A stretch of 31,816 bases of DNA. Source: AE-B3B sp964543295. GTDB taxonomy: Bacteria > Aerophobota > Aerophobia > Aerophobales > AE-B3A. Positions 24,815-31,754 of this stretch are shown here, piece after piece. The notes under the pieces are model-generated. The model ran no database searches and had not been told where the DNA came from. It saw only the letters and a program-made list of their open reading frames with translations. The position numbers were made by a program, and so were the translations under genes. The stretch spans positions 1 through 31,816 of the forward strand of contig CAZIXA010000023.1 in NCBI GenBank assembly GCA_964543295.1, written 5' to 3'. The first letter of the stretch is position 1, and each line of letters begins with the position of its first letter.

Positions 24815-24997
24815 TTATTTAACCCCTTCCTCTTTCATCACCTTACGCAGCCATTCTTCCACTAACTTTGAGGCCGTTACTTCCCGTTGTACAGCCTCTA
24901 TCTTAATCTTTTTCACCATGCTTTTGGGGAGATAATAGCTCGCCTTATCATGAGTTTCGGCACTTTTTGCCTTATCTTTTTCTTTCTTTGTCACCAT
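24815..24997 (-). CDS. Small ribbon-helix-helix protein
   Basis: The 60-residue product has a Lys-rich head and a ribbon-helix-helix core: KASYYLPKSMVKKIKIEAVQ then TASKLVEEWLRKVM. It is probably a dimeric DNA-binding repressor of the ParG/CopG/Arc type. AAAGGAGGG stands 6 bases before the ATG. Its start overlaps the end of the upstream helix-turn-helix gene by 26 bases, so the two are translationally linked. It could control copy number, partition or excision; no ParA is visible. Confidence 0.75.
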   Translation of the reverse strand: MVTKKEKDKAKSAETHDKASYYLPKSMVKKIKIEAVQREVTASKLVEEWLRKVMKEEGVK

Positions 24998-25400
24998 TTC
25001 CTACCCTCCTTTCATACCTCTTACTTCTACGTTGATTTATCTGCTTATCCTTTTTCCTCTGCGCTATTTTTCTCTCCTTCACCAACCTCATTTTGTCATC
25101 GACCCCACCGCTCCTTTGCTTAAGCCAATTCTGCACTTCAGGCCAAGAAAATCTAAGCACTCGAGGATAAAGCTTAACCACAGGTAGTCCATGTCGCCTA
25201 ACAAGGTCGTAGACTGTATACTTATGCACTTGAAGTATTTTTGCTACTTCTTCCGCCGTTAACAGCTTCTCTGTTTTCATTTCCTTTTCAATTTCTCTTT
25301 CTGCTTTTTTTCTGAGCCTCTTTACTGCTCCTTGAAGCTGCTTGATAATTCTCTCGACCTCTTTTACATCCACAAATACCGCTTTTCTGTTATACTTCAC
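24972..25400 (-). CDS. Helix-turn-helix (excisionase-type) protein with basic tail
   Basis: This 142-residue protein has a coiled-coil-like head (residues 8-45, VERIIKQLQGAVKRLRKKAE), a central HTH_17 domain (LLTAEEVAKILQVHKYTVYD then LRFSWPEVQNWLKQR) and a strongly basic tail. It is likely a DNA-binding regulator or recombination accessory factor. The start is GTG at 25400; AAGGAGG lies 9 bases upstream, while an ATG directly after that site opens only a five-codon frame (MNGEV). With the excisionase near the integrase this makes two MerR-like small proteins in one element. Confidence 0.75.
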   Translation of the reverse strand: MKYNRKAVFVDVKEVERIIKQLQGAVKRLRKKAEREIEKEMKTEKLLTAEEVAKILQVHKYTVYDLVRRHGLPVVKLYPRVLRFSWPEVQNWLKQRSGGVDDKMRLVKERKIAQRKKDKQINQRRSKRYERRVGNGDKERKR

Positions 25401-25465
25401 CGTTCATCGCCTCCTTCTCAGTTTCCAGTCCGGACTTACCCATAGTAAAAGATTAAACCTGCTTT

Positions 25466-26149
25466 CTAATTTTCTCCTATTTTCTTATTCTCGAACTCAT
25501 TGAACCTTCCTTCTTTCTCTGCTCGCTTTCTGCTTTGTTCCGCTTGATACTCTATTTTTCCTATCCTTATGAACTCCTGACGTAGTTCTTCTTCATCGTA
25601 ATCCTCAATGGACTTTACTTTCCCCCCTTCTCTCTCCATTTCTTGTTTCTGCCTTATCGTCGGGATTAAACCACTCTGAGCCATCATTTCCCGTCTTTTC
25701 TCTACTAACGAAGCGAGCAATTTGATGTCGTTTGACTGTTCTCTACGGGCGATTGGGGAGTGCACATCAACTTTTGCGTGCGTATCAAGCCTCTTCTCCT
25801 GGTACCTAATGAGTTTGTCCATGATTTTCACATCATCTATAACAGCTCCTAATCTATCTTTAATCAAATCATCAATGTCCCCTGAGGCATAAAGAAATTC
25901 CTCGGGGACTCTATTGATGAATCTATAAAAGCTCCTTTGATCAATATCATCTCCCGCACTCTTGGCATACTCGGCTAATTGGCGGGGAGTCCACCTCGAG
26001 AGCACCCTCTCAATGTACTCCAACCGATGGTCGCTCTGGTCAATTTTACAATTCTTTTTCTTCTTTAAATTCGCGGCTACGAAAACAGCCCTATCAAAAT
26101 CCACGCCCATTTCATCAATTTTAATATGGTGCTTCTTCTTTTTATTCAT
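25466..26149 (-). CDS. Unknown 227-aa charged protein, possibly terminase-small-subunit-like
   Basis: The protein starts with a Lys-rich segment (MNKKKKHHIKIDEMGVDFDR), has a helix-turn-helix-looking part (RWTPRQLAEYAKSAGDDIDQ then RSFYRFINRVPEEFL), a helical middle (KIMDKLIRYQEKRLDTHAKV; IKLLASLVEKRREMMAQSG) and a Glu/Lys-rich coiled tail. The layout recalls phage small terminases or other DNA-binding packaging or partition factors, but I cannot assign a family. GGGAGG is 7 bases before the ATG, and the start overlaps the end of the upstream gene by eight bases, indicating coupled translation. Confidence 0.55.
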   Translation of the reverse strand: MNKKKKHHIKIDEMGVDFDRAVFVAANLKKKKNCKIDQSDHRLEYIERVLSRWTPRQLAEYAKSAGDDIDQRSFYRFINRVPEEFLYASGDIDDLIKDRLGAVIDDVKIMDKLIRYQEKRLDTHAKVDVHSPIARREQSNDIKLLASLVEKRREMMAQSGLIPTIRQKQEMEREGGKVKSIEDYDEEELRQEFIRIGKIEYQAEQSRKRAEKEGRFNEFENKKIGEN

Positions 26150-26561
26150 CTTTCGGCCTCCCTAGTCTTTTTAATTTTTCCTCCACTTTTTCAAGTTCAA
26201 TATCTAACTCGTCTACAGTCAAACTAAACACTTCGATTATCTCTTTAACGAGGTCTTGTAAACACTTTTTCATCTCCCTAAGGCTCAAACCCTGACTTTT
26301 TATCGTTTCCTCCAGATACACCGACATACAACCAGCTAACACTTCTATATGTGCATGTTCTATCTCCTCTCCCTCTTCATTTGCCATCTTTATTAAAAGC
26401 GACCAATGACGCAAAACTGCACGAAGCCACGGTTTTAATAGCCCTGCTTTGACAATATTCGCTATCTTCCTCTCCGCCTCTTCTTCTATCTCCAACTGCT
26501 CTCGCATCACCGTATGCATCTCCTGAGTAAATGTCTTCAGGTCCATATCCTCGAACTCCAT
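26142..26561 (-). CDS. Unknown 139-aa helical acidic protein
   Basis: The product is almost entirely helical and acidic: MEFEDMDLKTFTQEMHTVMR, a middle segment LKPWLRAVLRHWSLLIKMAN, and a coiled-coil tail SLTVDELDIELEKVEEKLKR. No enzymatic motif is visible. AGAGGAGGTAACGAG gives a good ribosome binding site for ATG 26561. It starts 18 bases after the PLD nuclease stop and overlaps the following 227-aa gene by eight bases, so the three are probably one operon. I do not recognise the family. Confidence 0.6.
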   Translation of the reverse strand: MEFEDMDLKTFTQEMHTVMREQLEIEEEAERKIANIVKAGLLKPWLRAVLRHWSLLIKMANEEGEEIEHAHIEVLAGCMSVYLEETIKSQGLSLREMKKCLQDLVKEIIEVFSLTVDELDIELEKVEEKLKRLGRPKDE

Positions 26562-26579
26562 CTCGTTACCTCCTCTAAA

Positions 26580-27375
26580 TTAGTCAGTAGTCACTTTATC
26601 CTTAACCTTATTAAAAGTCCCTTCACCTATTCCCTTTACTTCCATTATCTCCTCTATGGATTTGAAGGGACCGTAAGTATTCCTGTAATTTATTATTCTC
26701 TTTGCTAAGGTCTCACCTATACCCGGGAGCATAATAAGCTCTTCTTTACTGGCGGTGTTTATGTTGATTTTTTCTTCCCCTGGTGGCGCTCTCTTTTTCT
26801 TCTGTTCTGTCTCTGGTAAAATCATTGGACGTTCCAGCCCCCAGAGCCAGTTAAACTTTGCCAGATGAGCCTCTAGTACAGCCTCGTCTTTAATTATAAA
26901 AAAGCTCTCATCATTGCGATTAGTGGCACTCTTAGAGTAGTTATAGCTTCCGGTAGGGAGTGTATGATCGGTGATTAACGCCTTGATGTGCATATATCCC
27001 CCTTTACTTCCAGCCTCAACCACTAACGGGACCCCCCGCTTCTTTTAGTCTCTCAGTGACCGCCCATTTTGAGCTTCCCTGATCCTTGTCCATAACAATC
27101 TTTACATCTAGTCCCTGTCTATATTTCTCTATTATGGCTTCAGCAACTTCATCGAGGGTGAAGATAAAGATAAGAATGTAGACCTTCTCCTCTGCATTTC
27201 GGTCTGTATCTATTAATTTCTGAAGAACCTCCTCCTCTTGTTCGGGAGAAAAAAGAACCTGAATGTTAGAGAAGGTCTGACAACTTCCCGGGTAAACCAA
27301 CAAGGATATCAAGCATGCATTCAGAACACCTGCAATTAAGATATGTTTCAGAAGTTTTTTCATAACCCCCATCAT
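26580..27375 (-). pseudogene. Secreted PLD-family nuclease with ComEA-type tail, frameshifted at a G6 run
   Basis: Two frames make one protein. Frame 1 (27375-27016; best start ATG 27363) has a signal peptide (MKKLLKHILIAGVLNACLIS), then a PLD fold: VLFSPEQEEEVLQKLID, YILIFIFTLDEVAEAI and GLDVKIVMDKDQ. Frame 2 (to 26580) continues VVEAGSKGGYMHIKALITD with the HxK(x4)D motif, TGSYNYSKSATNRNDE, a Lys/Pro linker and a helix-hairpin-helix pair (ININTASKEELIMLPGIG; EVKGIGEGTFNKVKD). At 27032-27037 a run of six C (G on the coding strand) has one base too many: five would give EAG-VPLVVEAG in a single frame. A mutation, sequencing error, slippage-based switching or programmed frameshift are all possible. 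PLD nucleases of this type (Nuc of pKM101) are secreted endonucleases; fusion to a ComEA-like DNA-binding tail suggests extracellular or periplasmic DNA cutting. Confidence 0.8.
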
Positions 27376-27886
27376 CTCCCCTTTATAACAAGGAATATTT
27401 ATTCCCTTTCTCTAAAAATCCGTGTATCCTTCAACTGTCTTCAAAAAAATCTCTTATTTTAGTTTATAGGGTCGTCGTCAAGACCGACTTTCAACGTAAC
27501 AACTTTCACCGCCCACTCCTGGACGCCACCACGCACAGTTTTACATGATACAACGCATATTTAAGGCGGTATGCAGTTAAGAGTCTGGAGTATATTTTAG
27601 GTATAGTGTTTCTCATGCTCTTATGCCTGGCGCCTTTTAACTTTTTCTGTACAAGCTCCATAGTTAAGGGAAAGAAGGTTTTTGCCTTTAACTACTGGTT
27701 TTCTGTTTAGCATACCACTTATCTTTTCAGTACTAAAAGGATTGTGAATTTCGATGTTTTTTAAAAAAAGAGGTTGTGCGAAGTACACGACAGTCTCCTT
27801 TGAGAAAACTCCTTTGGAAAACCCCTTTAGGACGTTTTTGAAAATCCCGAAAACTTTGAATTAAAAAACATTTCATGATTTTGTTC
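27376..27886. other. 510-bp AT-rich gap, possible replication-origin region
   Basis: No gene is visible. An imperfect hairpin AGTTAAGGG/CCTTTAACT lies at about 27663-27694. Near the right end, on the minus strand, AAAGGAGTTTTC occurs in two to three tandem degenerate copies (27795-27827, period 13-14). Together with the adjacent 22-bp iterons this resembles an origin, but no clear DnaA box was found. Confidence 0.35.
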
Positions 27887-27952
27887 ACTCCCCCCATCGA
27901 AATGGCTGACTCCCCCCATCGAAATAGCTGACTCCCCCCATCGAAATAGTTT
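27887..27952 (-). repeat. Three tandem 22-bp iterons
   Basis: Copies start at 27887, 27909 and 27931. The plus-strand unit is ACTCCCCCCATCGAAAT followed by AGCTG; copy 1 has GGCTG, copy 3 diverges in its last two bases (AGTTT). The period is exactly 22 bp, two helical turns, as in plasmid replication-origin iterons. They lie 41 bp beyond the stop of the Rep-like gene. No spacers are present, so this is not a CRISPR array. Confidence 0.85.
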
Positions 27953-27993
27953 CAATGGCAGTATGTGCAAAATCCTGCAAATTTTGCATGATT

Positions 27994-29310
27994 CTAACCC
28001 GGCTCTGTTAACTTTTTGCCCTTTCTCTTGACCCCTCTCCTTCTGGGATAAAGATAAATGACCCAATCGTTGAGCATGCTCCAATCCCACTGCTTGTCCT
28101 CCAGCTCTACCCACCGTTTGGTATGCCACTCACCAATTTTGTGTTTTACTTTGACCATCAACGATACAGCTACTTTAGAAGTTTTATCCCTTATATCTTT
28201 ATCGGTTACCAGTCGCAGAAATTCGTTCTTATGTGCCCACGCCAAACACTGCCCTACAGTCTCCCACCTTTCCTTAATGGTCATCCTTGCTATTTTTGTA
28301 TAGCTATATCCCATTCTCAACAGATTCTTCACCTTAATGTTCGCTCTGTTCTTACCTTTCTGTCTAGCTAACCAGATACCGAAACTCCTGAAGAGACAAG
28401 GTATATCGAGCTTTAGTATGTTTGTATTGGGAAAGCTAAGATATTCACCTCGCTCGTCATTCATCAGTTTACCAAAGTCTTTCAGCCACAGTTCATTCAG
28501 ATATATCCTGACGGCCTTATCCTTTTTTAACGGGACAATTTTCTGAACAAAGTTGCCTAGCTCCCATTCATCTCTATTTTTCTTGTTAAATATTTTGTAT
28601 GACGAGTGACCGAAGGACTGAAGGAGTGAGTGTATCTGTTTATATCGCGACCCTCCTAGCTTTTTACTAAGGAATTTCTGAATGCCATACACACCTACCG
28701 TTACCACCTTCGTTCTTTGCTCAAGAGCTATCCACAGGAGCAACATCATTAGGGGCCAAACACATTTTCCTTTGGGTACAGCATCTTCCAGCTTCGCTAT
28801 TTCTGGTCTTTCTATGAACGTTACCTCAACTTCGTAATTTTTTGTCTCGTATTTATACACAGGCATGCGTCTTCCCTGCGGTGACAATACCTCATCTACG
28901 AGTTTTATCTTAGGGCCGTAATACGGAAAAATTTCATTTCCAACGATAGCCAATTCCACAGGAAACTTCGGTTCTCTTCTTCCAAGAAGCATCTGCTGAT
29001 TCATCCACTTCATTGATTTCTTTGTATCTAATTTGTCTCTGTCCAATGGTCTAGGAATAGCGTTCTCTATCGCAAATCCAAATTCAAGTTCGTTTAATTT
29101 AGTGCACTTCTGACATTTTATTCTCTTACCATCCGTAATCTCGTTGTCATTCATATCTAGTATTTTTCCATCTAGTGGTTTCCCATCTTTCATGTCTATT
29201 TGTATCGTAGGGTATTGCATTAAGACAATTTTATCCGAACCTAGATAAAGAACACACAAATGGTTGTCGCATCTACTACACCTTACTTCTTTTCCCACTA
29301 TCATAACCAT
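27994..29310 (-). CDS. Rep-like replication initiator candidate with N-terminal zinc finger
   Basis: This 438-residue protein is not from a family I can name. The N-terminus has two Cys pairs (C11-x2-C14 in VRCSRCDNHLC and C66-x2-C69 in IKCQKCTKL), likely one zinc site. The middle (about residues 185-330) is rich in winged-helix-like segments (FLSKKLGGSRYKQIHSLLQS; VRIYLNELWLKDFGKLMND), and a helix-turn-helix-like part follows (RMGYSYTKIARMTIKERWET). The C-terminus is strongly basic (YPRRRGVKRKGKKLTEPG). Size, domain style and 22-bp iterons just past its stop suggest a plasmid replication initiator; this is inference from context. ATG at 29310 has GGAG 8 bases upstream, and a promoter with perfect TTGACA lies 107-134 bases before the start. 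An alternative is a phage-type replication or transcription factor. Confidence 0.55.
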   Translation of the reverse strand: MVMIVGKEVRCSRCDNHLCVLYLGSDKIVLMQYPTIQIDMKDGKPLDGKILDMNDNEITDGKRIKCQKCTKLNELEFGFAIENAIPRPLDRDKLDTKKSMKWMNQQMLLGRREPKFPVELAIVGNEIFPYYGPKIKLVDEVLSPQGRRMPVYKYETKNYEVEVTFIERPEIAKLEDAVPKGKCVWPLMMLLLWIALEQRTKVVTVGVYGIQKFLSKKLGGSRYKQIHSLLQSFGHSSYKIFNKKNRDEWELGNFVQKIVPLKKDKAVRIYLNELWLKDFGKLMNDERGEYLSFPNTNILKLDIPCLFRSFGIWLARQKGKNRANIKVKNLLRMGYSYTKIARMTIKERWETVGQCLAWAHKNEFLRLVTDKDIRDKTSKVAVSLMVKVKHKIGEWHTKRWVELEDKQWDWSMLNDWVIYLYPRRRGVKRKGKKLTEPG

Positions 29311-29416
29311 CGGCCAATCTCCAGATCTCTTATCTCTTCAACCCTAGAATAGCAAGGACCGATAAAGCATAAGTGATTCATCCCCTAGTATAAATTCATT
29401 AATCAATATATATCTA

Positions 29417-29444
29417 AGTCTATATATTTTTGCAGAAATGTCAA
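29417..29444 (-). promoter_or_regulatory. Predicted promoter of the Rep-like gene
   Basis: On the minus strand TTGACA (29444-29439), a 16-base spacer and TAGACT (29422-29417). The surrounding DNA is strongly AT-rich. It would give a leader of about 100 bases. Confidence 0.55.
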
Positions 29445-29825
29445 GCCCCTCAGCCTTGCCATCCCGTGAGTAGGTTCCCCGACCATCCACCAATTTTTTG
29501 GGCTTGAGTCTAATTTCCTGGGCTAATTACAATTTTTTATCAAGTTCTCCGAACACAACCTGATTAGATTTCCAAATTTTTCTGCTACTGACAGACAAAG
29601 GATTAGACACTATCTAACAGTAGGTTGTACTGCGGCAACTTGAACATCCCGCCGTCATCGGGTTCGCTTCTATAGCAGGTTCATCATATTTATCTCTTCC
29701 CCCGTTCGTGCAGCTTTACCTAATATCCAGCCTACTAACTGAATTTTCTAATTTTTCCCGCGGCGAGCTACAAGGGATTAGACTATACGAGACATGGTAG
29801 TTAACGACTGCGAATGACTGCGGGG

Positions 29826-29855
29826 GTCGAGGGACCTCGACTAAGCCGTCGGCTT
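29826..29855. repeat. Two adjacent palindromes
   Basis: GTCGAGGGACCTCGAC (29826-29841; 7-bp arms, two-base centre) is followed one base later by AAGCCGTCGGCTT (29843-29855; 6-bp arms, one-base centre). Back-to-back palindromes of this kind can serve as recombinase, nicking or single-strand-origin sites. No function is proven. Confidence 0.6.
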
Positions 29856-29968
29856 CATCTCTGTTAACTTCCTCTTCTACAACAACAATGGCGCCCCCAA
29901 CACTCATAACACCAGCAGCAACAACCACCACCTACTCACGGAAGGGGAGGAAGCAAGTTACGGTCAAG

Positions 29969-30379
29969 CTATATTTTAAATTTTTTCTTTGCTCCATACA
30001 TCCCCCAGCTATAATGAACTATTATTGTGTCTTCAGTATAACGTCCCTTAATTTCGTCAAATGGAATTTTCATATAGACAGTAATTTTCTCTCCAGTTTT
30101 CACTTTTTTGTGCATCCAGCTTTCCGTAGTGTAGTCGCACAGTTTTTCACCATCCAGATTTCGTATCTCCATACTAACCATACCCTGCCAATCCTTATCA
30201 CTCTCATTGCGAGCAGTACATTGGCTAACTAAACTCTCTTCGCTTATCCAACTAAGACCAATATCATCAGGCTCAATAGTAAGTTTGCCTTTTCCTGATG
30301 GAAGTAGCGCTATAACGAGTGCTACTACCACGACAAGTAAAAACCCTGCTCCGACTACTATCCCAGCTTTTTTCTTCAC
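29969..30379 (-). CDS. Membrane-anchored protein of unknown function
   Basis: The 136-residue product starts at GTG 30379, seven bases after AAGGAGGTGA; a longer frame from 30427 lacks such a site. Residues 1-4 are basic (VKKK), 5-27 a membrane helix (GIVVGAGFLLVVVVALVIAL), and the rest an external beta-rich domain with two Cys (SQCTARNESD, KLCDYTTES), resembling FxLYD-like or Ig-like accessory domains. The orientation (N-in) places the domain outside the cytoplasm. It could be an envelope accessory or an exclusion protein; function is unknown. Confidence 0.65.
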   Translation of the reverse strand: MKKKAGIVVGAGFLLVVVVALVIALLPSGKGKLTIEPDDIGLSWISEESLVSQCTARNESDKDWQGMVSMEIRNLDGEKLCDYTTESWMHKKVKTGEKITVYMKIPFDEIKGRYTEDTIIVHYSWGMYGAKKKFKI

Positions 30380-30446
30380 TTCAGCCTCACCTCCTTCCTT
30401 TTCGAGAAATAAGCCATACAAGCCCAAAATCGAGACTTAAAATTAA

Positions 30447-30662
30447 TTATTGAATAATTTTATTACTTATCTCTTCTAAGAGCACGACGGTTGGTTTACG
30501 TGTGTCTGGCGTTACTTTTACCCAAGTGGTGGGACTTAATTTCACTTTTTCCATATCGTCGTTTGATTTTTCTATTTCCGAGATGGTGAAGAATCCCTGT
30601 GCGTAAATAAGAGAAAGACTTTCCAGTATTCGGTATTCAAAAATTTGTAGTTTTTTGAACAT
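30447..30662 (-). CDS. Unknown 71-aa protein overlapping the recombinase gene
   Basis: The frame MFKKLQIFEYRILESLSLIY then FFTISEIEKSNDDMEK overlaps the end of the serine recombinase by 26 bases, which suggests translational coupling, but no ribosome binding site is clear. The sequence is a mixed helix/strand pattern without known motif. It may be a real small gene or a chance frame. Confidence 0.4.
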   Translation of the reverse strand: MFKKLQIFEYRILESLSLIYAQGFFTISEIEKSNDDMEKVKLSPTTWVKVTPDTRKPTVVLLEEISNKIIQ

Positions 30663-31341
30663 TTGGCCTATAATTTTTGCTCTTTAAAATATAATAGACT
30701 GTTGACGAGGACCACCTGCCACCTCTTTTGGTAGGGACTTCCTCTTCATTCAATTTCTTTGCTATTTCTCTCATCGAAAGACATTCCCTTCTCAACTTCT
30801 TCAAATACTTGACAACCGCTAACTCATCCGGATTCTCTACTCTCTTTTTCCCCTTTGCTTGAAATCCTAGTGCTGGAGAACCGAGCGGCTCACCTCGCTG
30901 TTTTTTGTTTTTTAGGGCGTCTTTGATCCTCTCAACTATCCTTTCCCTTTCCATTTCAGCGAATGCACCCATTATCGTTAAAAAGAATTTTCCCAGCGGC
31001 GTCTCAGTATCAACACCCTCAGTTACTGAGTGGAAGACAACACCATTTGCGACAAAGACATGCTCAACTAATCCCAGCAGGTCTAGTGTTTTCCTGGTCA
31101 GTCTATCCAGCTTATAGACAATTAAGTGTTTTACTTCTCCCGCTTCACACAGGGAGACTAACGCCTGTATTCCTTTTCGGTCAATACTCTTACCCGATTC
31201 GCTGTCGCTGATGATTTCGACTGGACCTAGCTTCTTCAGTTTTACGTAGGTCCTTATGGTGTCTTCCTGGCTTCTTAGACTCAGCCCGTTTTTTGCCTGC
31301 TCTTCTGTAGAAACTCGGATATAACCAATTGCCTTGGTCAT
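30637..31341 (-). CDS. Serine recombinase (resolvase/invertase family)
   Basis: This 234-residue protein has a complete resolvase catalytic domain: the nucleophile Ser11 in IGYIRVSTEEQAKNG, the LRSQEDTIRTYV segment, HLIVYKLDRLTRKTLDL and the E-helix GAFAEMERERIVERI. After residue 145 a short recombinase-type DNA-binding domain follows (MREIAKKLNEEEVPTKRGG; WSSSTVYYILKSKNYR). It lacks the zinc ribbon and long coiled coil of large serine integrases, so it is more likely a resolvase or invertase working on a site inside the element. ATG at 31341 shares its A with the upstream TGA stop, a sign of coupling; a GTG three bases earlier is possible. Two recombinases of different chemistry in one element point to plasmid-like dimer resolution in addition to integration. 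Confidence 0.92.
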   Translation of the reverse strand: MTKAIGYIRVSTEEQAKNGLSLRSQEDTIRTYVKLKKLGPVEIISDSESGKSIDRKGIQALVSLCEAGEVKHLIVYKLDRLTRKTLDLLGLVEHVFVANGVVFHSVTEGVDTETPLGKFFLTIMGAFAEMERERIVERIKDALKNKKQRGEPLGSPALGFQAKGKKRVENPDELAVVKYLKKLRRECLSMREIAKKLNEEEVPTKRGGRWSSSTVYYILKSKNYRPNVQKTTNF

Positions 31342-31754
31342 CACTGCTTTCGTTCCCCCTTCAAGCCATAGACTTCAAGGATCCTCTTGCGGTATTTGTT
31401 CCCCTTGACGACTGCTTCGTTCTTTAACTTGCTACCCCTGAGGTAAAATTCCTCATTCGGATCTATCCCTGCTTTCTTTAATCTTTGCCGGCCTCGCTTG
31501 CAGTGAGCATCTAGCGCTACCTCGGGGACTTCTAACTTCCAGCCTTGCATTCTTCTAGCTTTGATATACTCAATAAAGTCGTCACCTTCGCGGTTCTTCT
31601 TTGCTCTGGCCAAGTACAGTATCAAAAACCCTATCGCTTCTGTCGGGAAGCTGCCTTCCTCTTTTTTCTGCATCTTAAACTCAATCGCTTCTTTTACCGC
31701 CGTGGTGATGACAATTGCCAGAGGGTCCGCCAGTCCTATATCCTCTACTGCCAC
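31341..31754 (-). CDS. Unknown 137-aa protein, coupled to the recombinase
   Basis: The product begins at GTG 31754 (VAVEDIGLADPLAIVITTAV), has a helical middle (ARAKKNREGDDFIEYIKARR) and a basic end with HCKRGRQRLKKAGIDPNEEF and KYRKRILEVYGLKGERKQ. It ends in TGA overlapping the recombinase ATG by one base. The ribosome binding site is weak, and an ATG six bases upstream is in frame +1 or 0 only with a short peptide, so the start is uncertain. The basic segments suggest nucleic-acid binding. No family recognised. Confidence 0.55.
   Translation of the reverse strand: MAVEDIGLADPLAIVITTAVKEAIEFKMQKKEEGSFPTEAIGFLILYLARAKKNREGDDFIEYIKARRMQGWKLEVPEVALDAHCKRGRQRLKKAGIDPNEEFYLRGSKLKNEAVVKGNKYRKRILEVYGLKGERKQ

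Larger units (their letters stand above)
29311..29968. other. Gap of 658 bp with repeats and palindromes
   Basis: The part next to the Rep-like gene (29380-29440) is very AT-rich and holds its promoter. Further right, GGATTAGAC occurs twice in direct orientation (29600-29608, 29775-29783) within related contexts, followed by two adjacent palindromes. A minus-strand frame at 29716-29931 is low-complexity Val/Glu and has no ribosome binding site, so I do not call it a gene. Confidence 0.4.

Noticed and set aside
25466..26149. Firm call of phage terminase small subunit
   Set aside because: Only the general layout is similar and no large terminase is visible, so it is kept as unknown.
26580..27375. 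Two independent genes for the PLD halves
   Set aside because: The second frame has no proper start, and removing one base from the C6 run joins the halves into one continuous PLD domain.
27887..27952. CRISPR-like repeat array
   Set aside because: The three 22-bp units are directly adjacent with no spacers and no cas genes are present; iterons fit better.
27827..28129. 100-codon minus-strand frame across the iterons
   Set aside because: It is largely a translation of the repeats and overlaps the end of the Rep-like gene in another frame; no ribosome binding site.
29716..29931. 71-codon Val/Glu-rich frame in the element
   Set aside because: The start is made of simple GTT/GGT-type repeats, there is no ribosome binding site and it crosses the palindromes.
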